Under the pieces are notes generated by a model that did no database searches, was not told where the DNA came from, and saw nothing but the letters and a program-made list of their open reading frames with translations. Both the position numbers and the translations under genes were made by a program. A stretch of 8,010 nucleotides of DNA from an uncultured Lachnospiraceae bacterium (GTDB lineage: Bacteria; Bacillota; Clostridia; Lachnospirales; Lachnospiraceae), in NCBI GenBank assembly GCA_949935685.1, contig CATLGN010000060.1, positions 1-8,010 on the forward strand, in the 5' to 3' direction. The number at the start of each line of letters is the position of its first letter. The first letter of the stretch is position 1. Shown here piece after piece: positions 6,990-8,010 of this stretch.

Positions 6990-8010
6990 ATGGAAGAGCG
7001 CCAGAGGGAACCGGAGAAACAGGAACTTCCCAAATTTGACTTTATGCGGGAACAGATTAAGGAGCGGCCGATCAATAAGAGAAAGCTGCTGCGCCGCACG
7101 GCTATGACTGCCTCTATGGCGGTGCTGTTCGGTATGGTGGCCTGTCTGACCGTGCTGGTGCTGGAGCCGGTTTTTAACAACTGGCTGTATCCCGAGAAGG
7201 CGGCGGAGAATATCAACTTTCCGCCGGAAACGCAGGAAATGCTGCCGGAGGATATGGCGCTGGTTGACGAGGAATTGGAAGAATCCGAACCGGAAGAAGC
7301 GCCGGAGGAGACAGAGAAGGCGCCGGAACGAATCGATGAGATGGATCTGTATCGGAAGACGTACGGGAGACTGCAGAAGCTGGCAGCAGACGTTTCGCGA
7401 AGTCTGGTTACGGTGACGGGCGTCACTTCCGATAAAGACTGGTTTGACAACACGTATGAGAGCAAAGGGCAGACGGCAGGGGTAATCATCGCCAATAACG
7501 GGCGGGAGTATCTTGTGCTGGCGGCTGCGGAACCGGTGAAAGCGGTGGAGGCGATCCGTGTGACATTCTGCGACGATTCACAGGCGCAGGCGCAGATTAA
7601 AATGACAGACACGATCACCGGTCTGGCCGTATTGGCCATTGACAATAAGGAGATCGGGGATGAGACGCGGGAACAGATTGCCGTGGCGGAACTGGGCGGG
7701 TCGAATTATGCCTCGCTGACCGGCAGCCCTGTTATAGCGATGGGCAGTCCCGGGGGAATCAGCGGGTCGATGATTTATGGAGTGGCCACTTCCAGTGGCA
7801 ACGAGCTGAATACGGTGGATTCCCGGTATAAGCTGATCACGACCGATATATATGGCAGCCAGGCCGGCACGGGGGTACTGATTAATCTGCAGGGACAGGT
7901 GATCGGTGTGATCGATCAGAAGTACAATGCGCCGGATATGGAAAATATGATTTCCGCTGTCGGCATTTCGGAACTGAAAACGACCATAGAGCGGCTTTCC
8001 AACGGAAAAA
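6990..8010 (+). CDS. Membrane-anchored HtrA/DegP-like protein, catalytic triad apparently lost (partial)
   Basis: The reading frame stays open for 340 codons and leaves the window without a stop. Residues 1-35 form a charged cytoplasmic segment ending KRKLLRR. A membrane helix spans about 37-58, followed by a Glu/Pro-rich linker (about 77-113). A trypsin-like S1C domain begins near 120, recognisable from SRSLVTVTGV, TAGVIIANNG, GLAVLAID, VIAMGSPGG and GVLINLQGQVIGVID. Aligned by eye to HtrA, the histidine position (TNNHVV) reads AAAEPV (about Ala180), the aspartate of TDLAVL reads Gly211, and GNSGGPL is replaced by QAGTGVL (about Gly293). It is therefore probably an inactive protease fold acting as a scaffold or binding protein outside the membrane. 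A PDZ domain, if present, would lie beyond the window. The start at 6990 is chosen from the promoter; GGAG at 6973-6976 is 13 bases away, and in-frame ATG 6966 is an alternative. Its promoter diverges from mutS2. Confidence 0.85.
   Translation, partial: MEERQREPEKQELPKFDFMREQIKERPINKRKLLRRTAMTASMAVLFGMVACLTVLVLEPVFNNWLYPEKAAENINFPPETQEMLPEDMALVDEELEESEPEEAPEETEKAPERIDEMDLYRKTYGRLQKLAADVSRSLVTVTGVTSDKDWFDNTYESKGQTAGVIIANNGREYLVLAAAEPVKAVEAIRVTFCDDSQAQAQIKMTDTITGLAVLAIDNKEIGDETREQIAVAELGGSNYASLTGSPVIAMGSPGGISGSMIYGVATSSGNELNTVDSRYKLITTDIYGSQAGTGVLINLQGQVIGVIDQKYNAPDMENMISAVGISELKTTIERLSNGK

Noticed and set aside
7250..7335. The Glu/Pro-rich stretch as a DNA repeat array
   Set aside because: The GAA/GAG/CCG codons recur irregularly without a fixed unit. 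It is better explained as a low-complexity protein linker between membrane anchor and folded domain.
6962..7645. A 227-codon open frame on the minus strand across the HtrA-like gene
   Set aside because: It is a Ser-rich low-complexity translation without domains. The plus-strand frame has a promoter, membrane helix and recognisable fold.

Overview
The window looks like ordinary chromosome of a Gram-positive anaerobe of the class Clostridia, most likely a gut-type Lachnospiraceae-like organism. This is inferred from the protein families (MutS2 with a C-terminal Smr domain, an OmpR/HAMP-kinase pair, TrmL, a small Lrp regulator beside an aminotransferase), the Shine-Dalgarno sequences, the moderate GC content and the sigma-A style promoters. 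I cannot name a genus. Coding density is very high: no gene-free stretch exceeds about 105 bp, and I see no RNA genes, insertion sequences, CRISPR array or prophage.

Layout. Bases 1-2323 (+ strand) hold the end of an AIR-synthase/HypE-like gene, an Lrp/AsnC regulator, a class I/II PLP aminotransferase and the tRNA methyltransferase gene trmL. These are tightly packed (37 bp gap, 4-bp overlap, 6-bp gap) and look like one transcription unit. Bases 2357-6885 (- strand) hold a second unit, transcribed in the order mutS2, OmpR-type response regulator, sensor histidine kinase. The two units converge at a strong nested inverted repeat (2284-2345) that overlaps the 3' end of trmL and probably ends transcription from both sides. 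Bases 6886-6989 are a divergent promoter region. From 6990 to the window edge (+ strand) runs a membrane-anchored HtrA/DegP-like protein, cut by the window end.

How the genes fit together. The first unit joins amino-acid metabolism (aminotransferase with a probable local Lrp-type sensor) to wobble-base modification of tRNA. The second joins a MutS2 ATPase (recombination control and/or ribosome rescue) to a two-component system of unknown signal. The divergent HtrA-like gene may be functionally tied to that two-component system, since such systems elsewhere control HtrA proteases, but this is inference.

Most interesting points: (1) the HtrA-like protein appears to lack all three catalytic-triad residues, so it is probably a pseudoprotease; (2) the mutS2 promoter places the predicted +1 exactly on the A of the ATG with no Shine-Dalgarno, predicting a leaderless mRNA; (3) the divergent HtrA-like gene has two in-frame ATGs, one of which would be almost leaderless; (4) the nested inverted repeat at the convergent junction. 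I found no clearly new multi-gene system.
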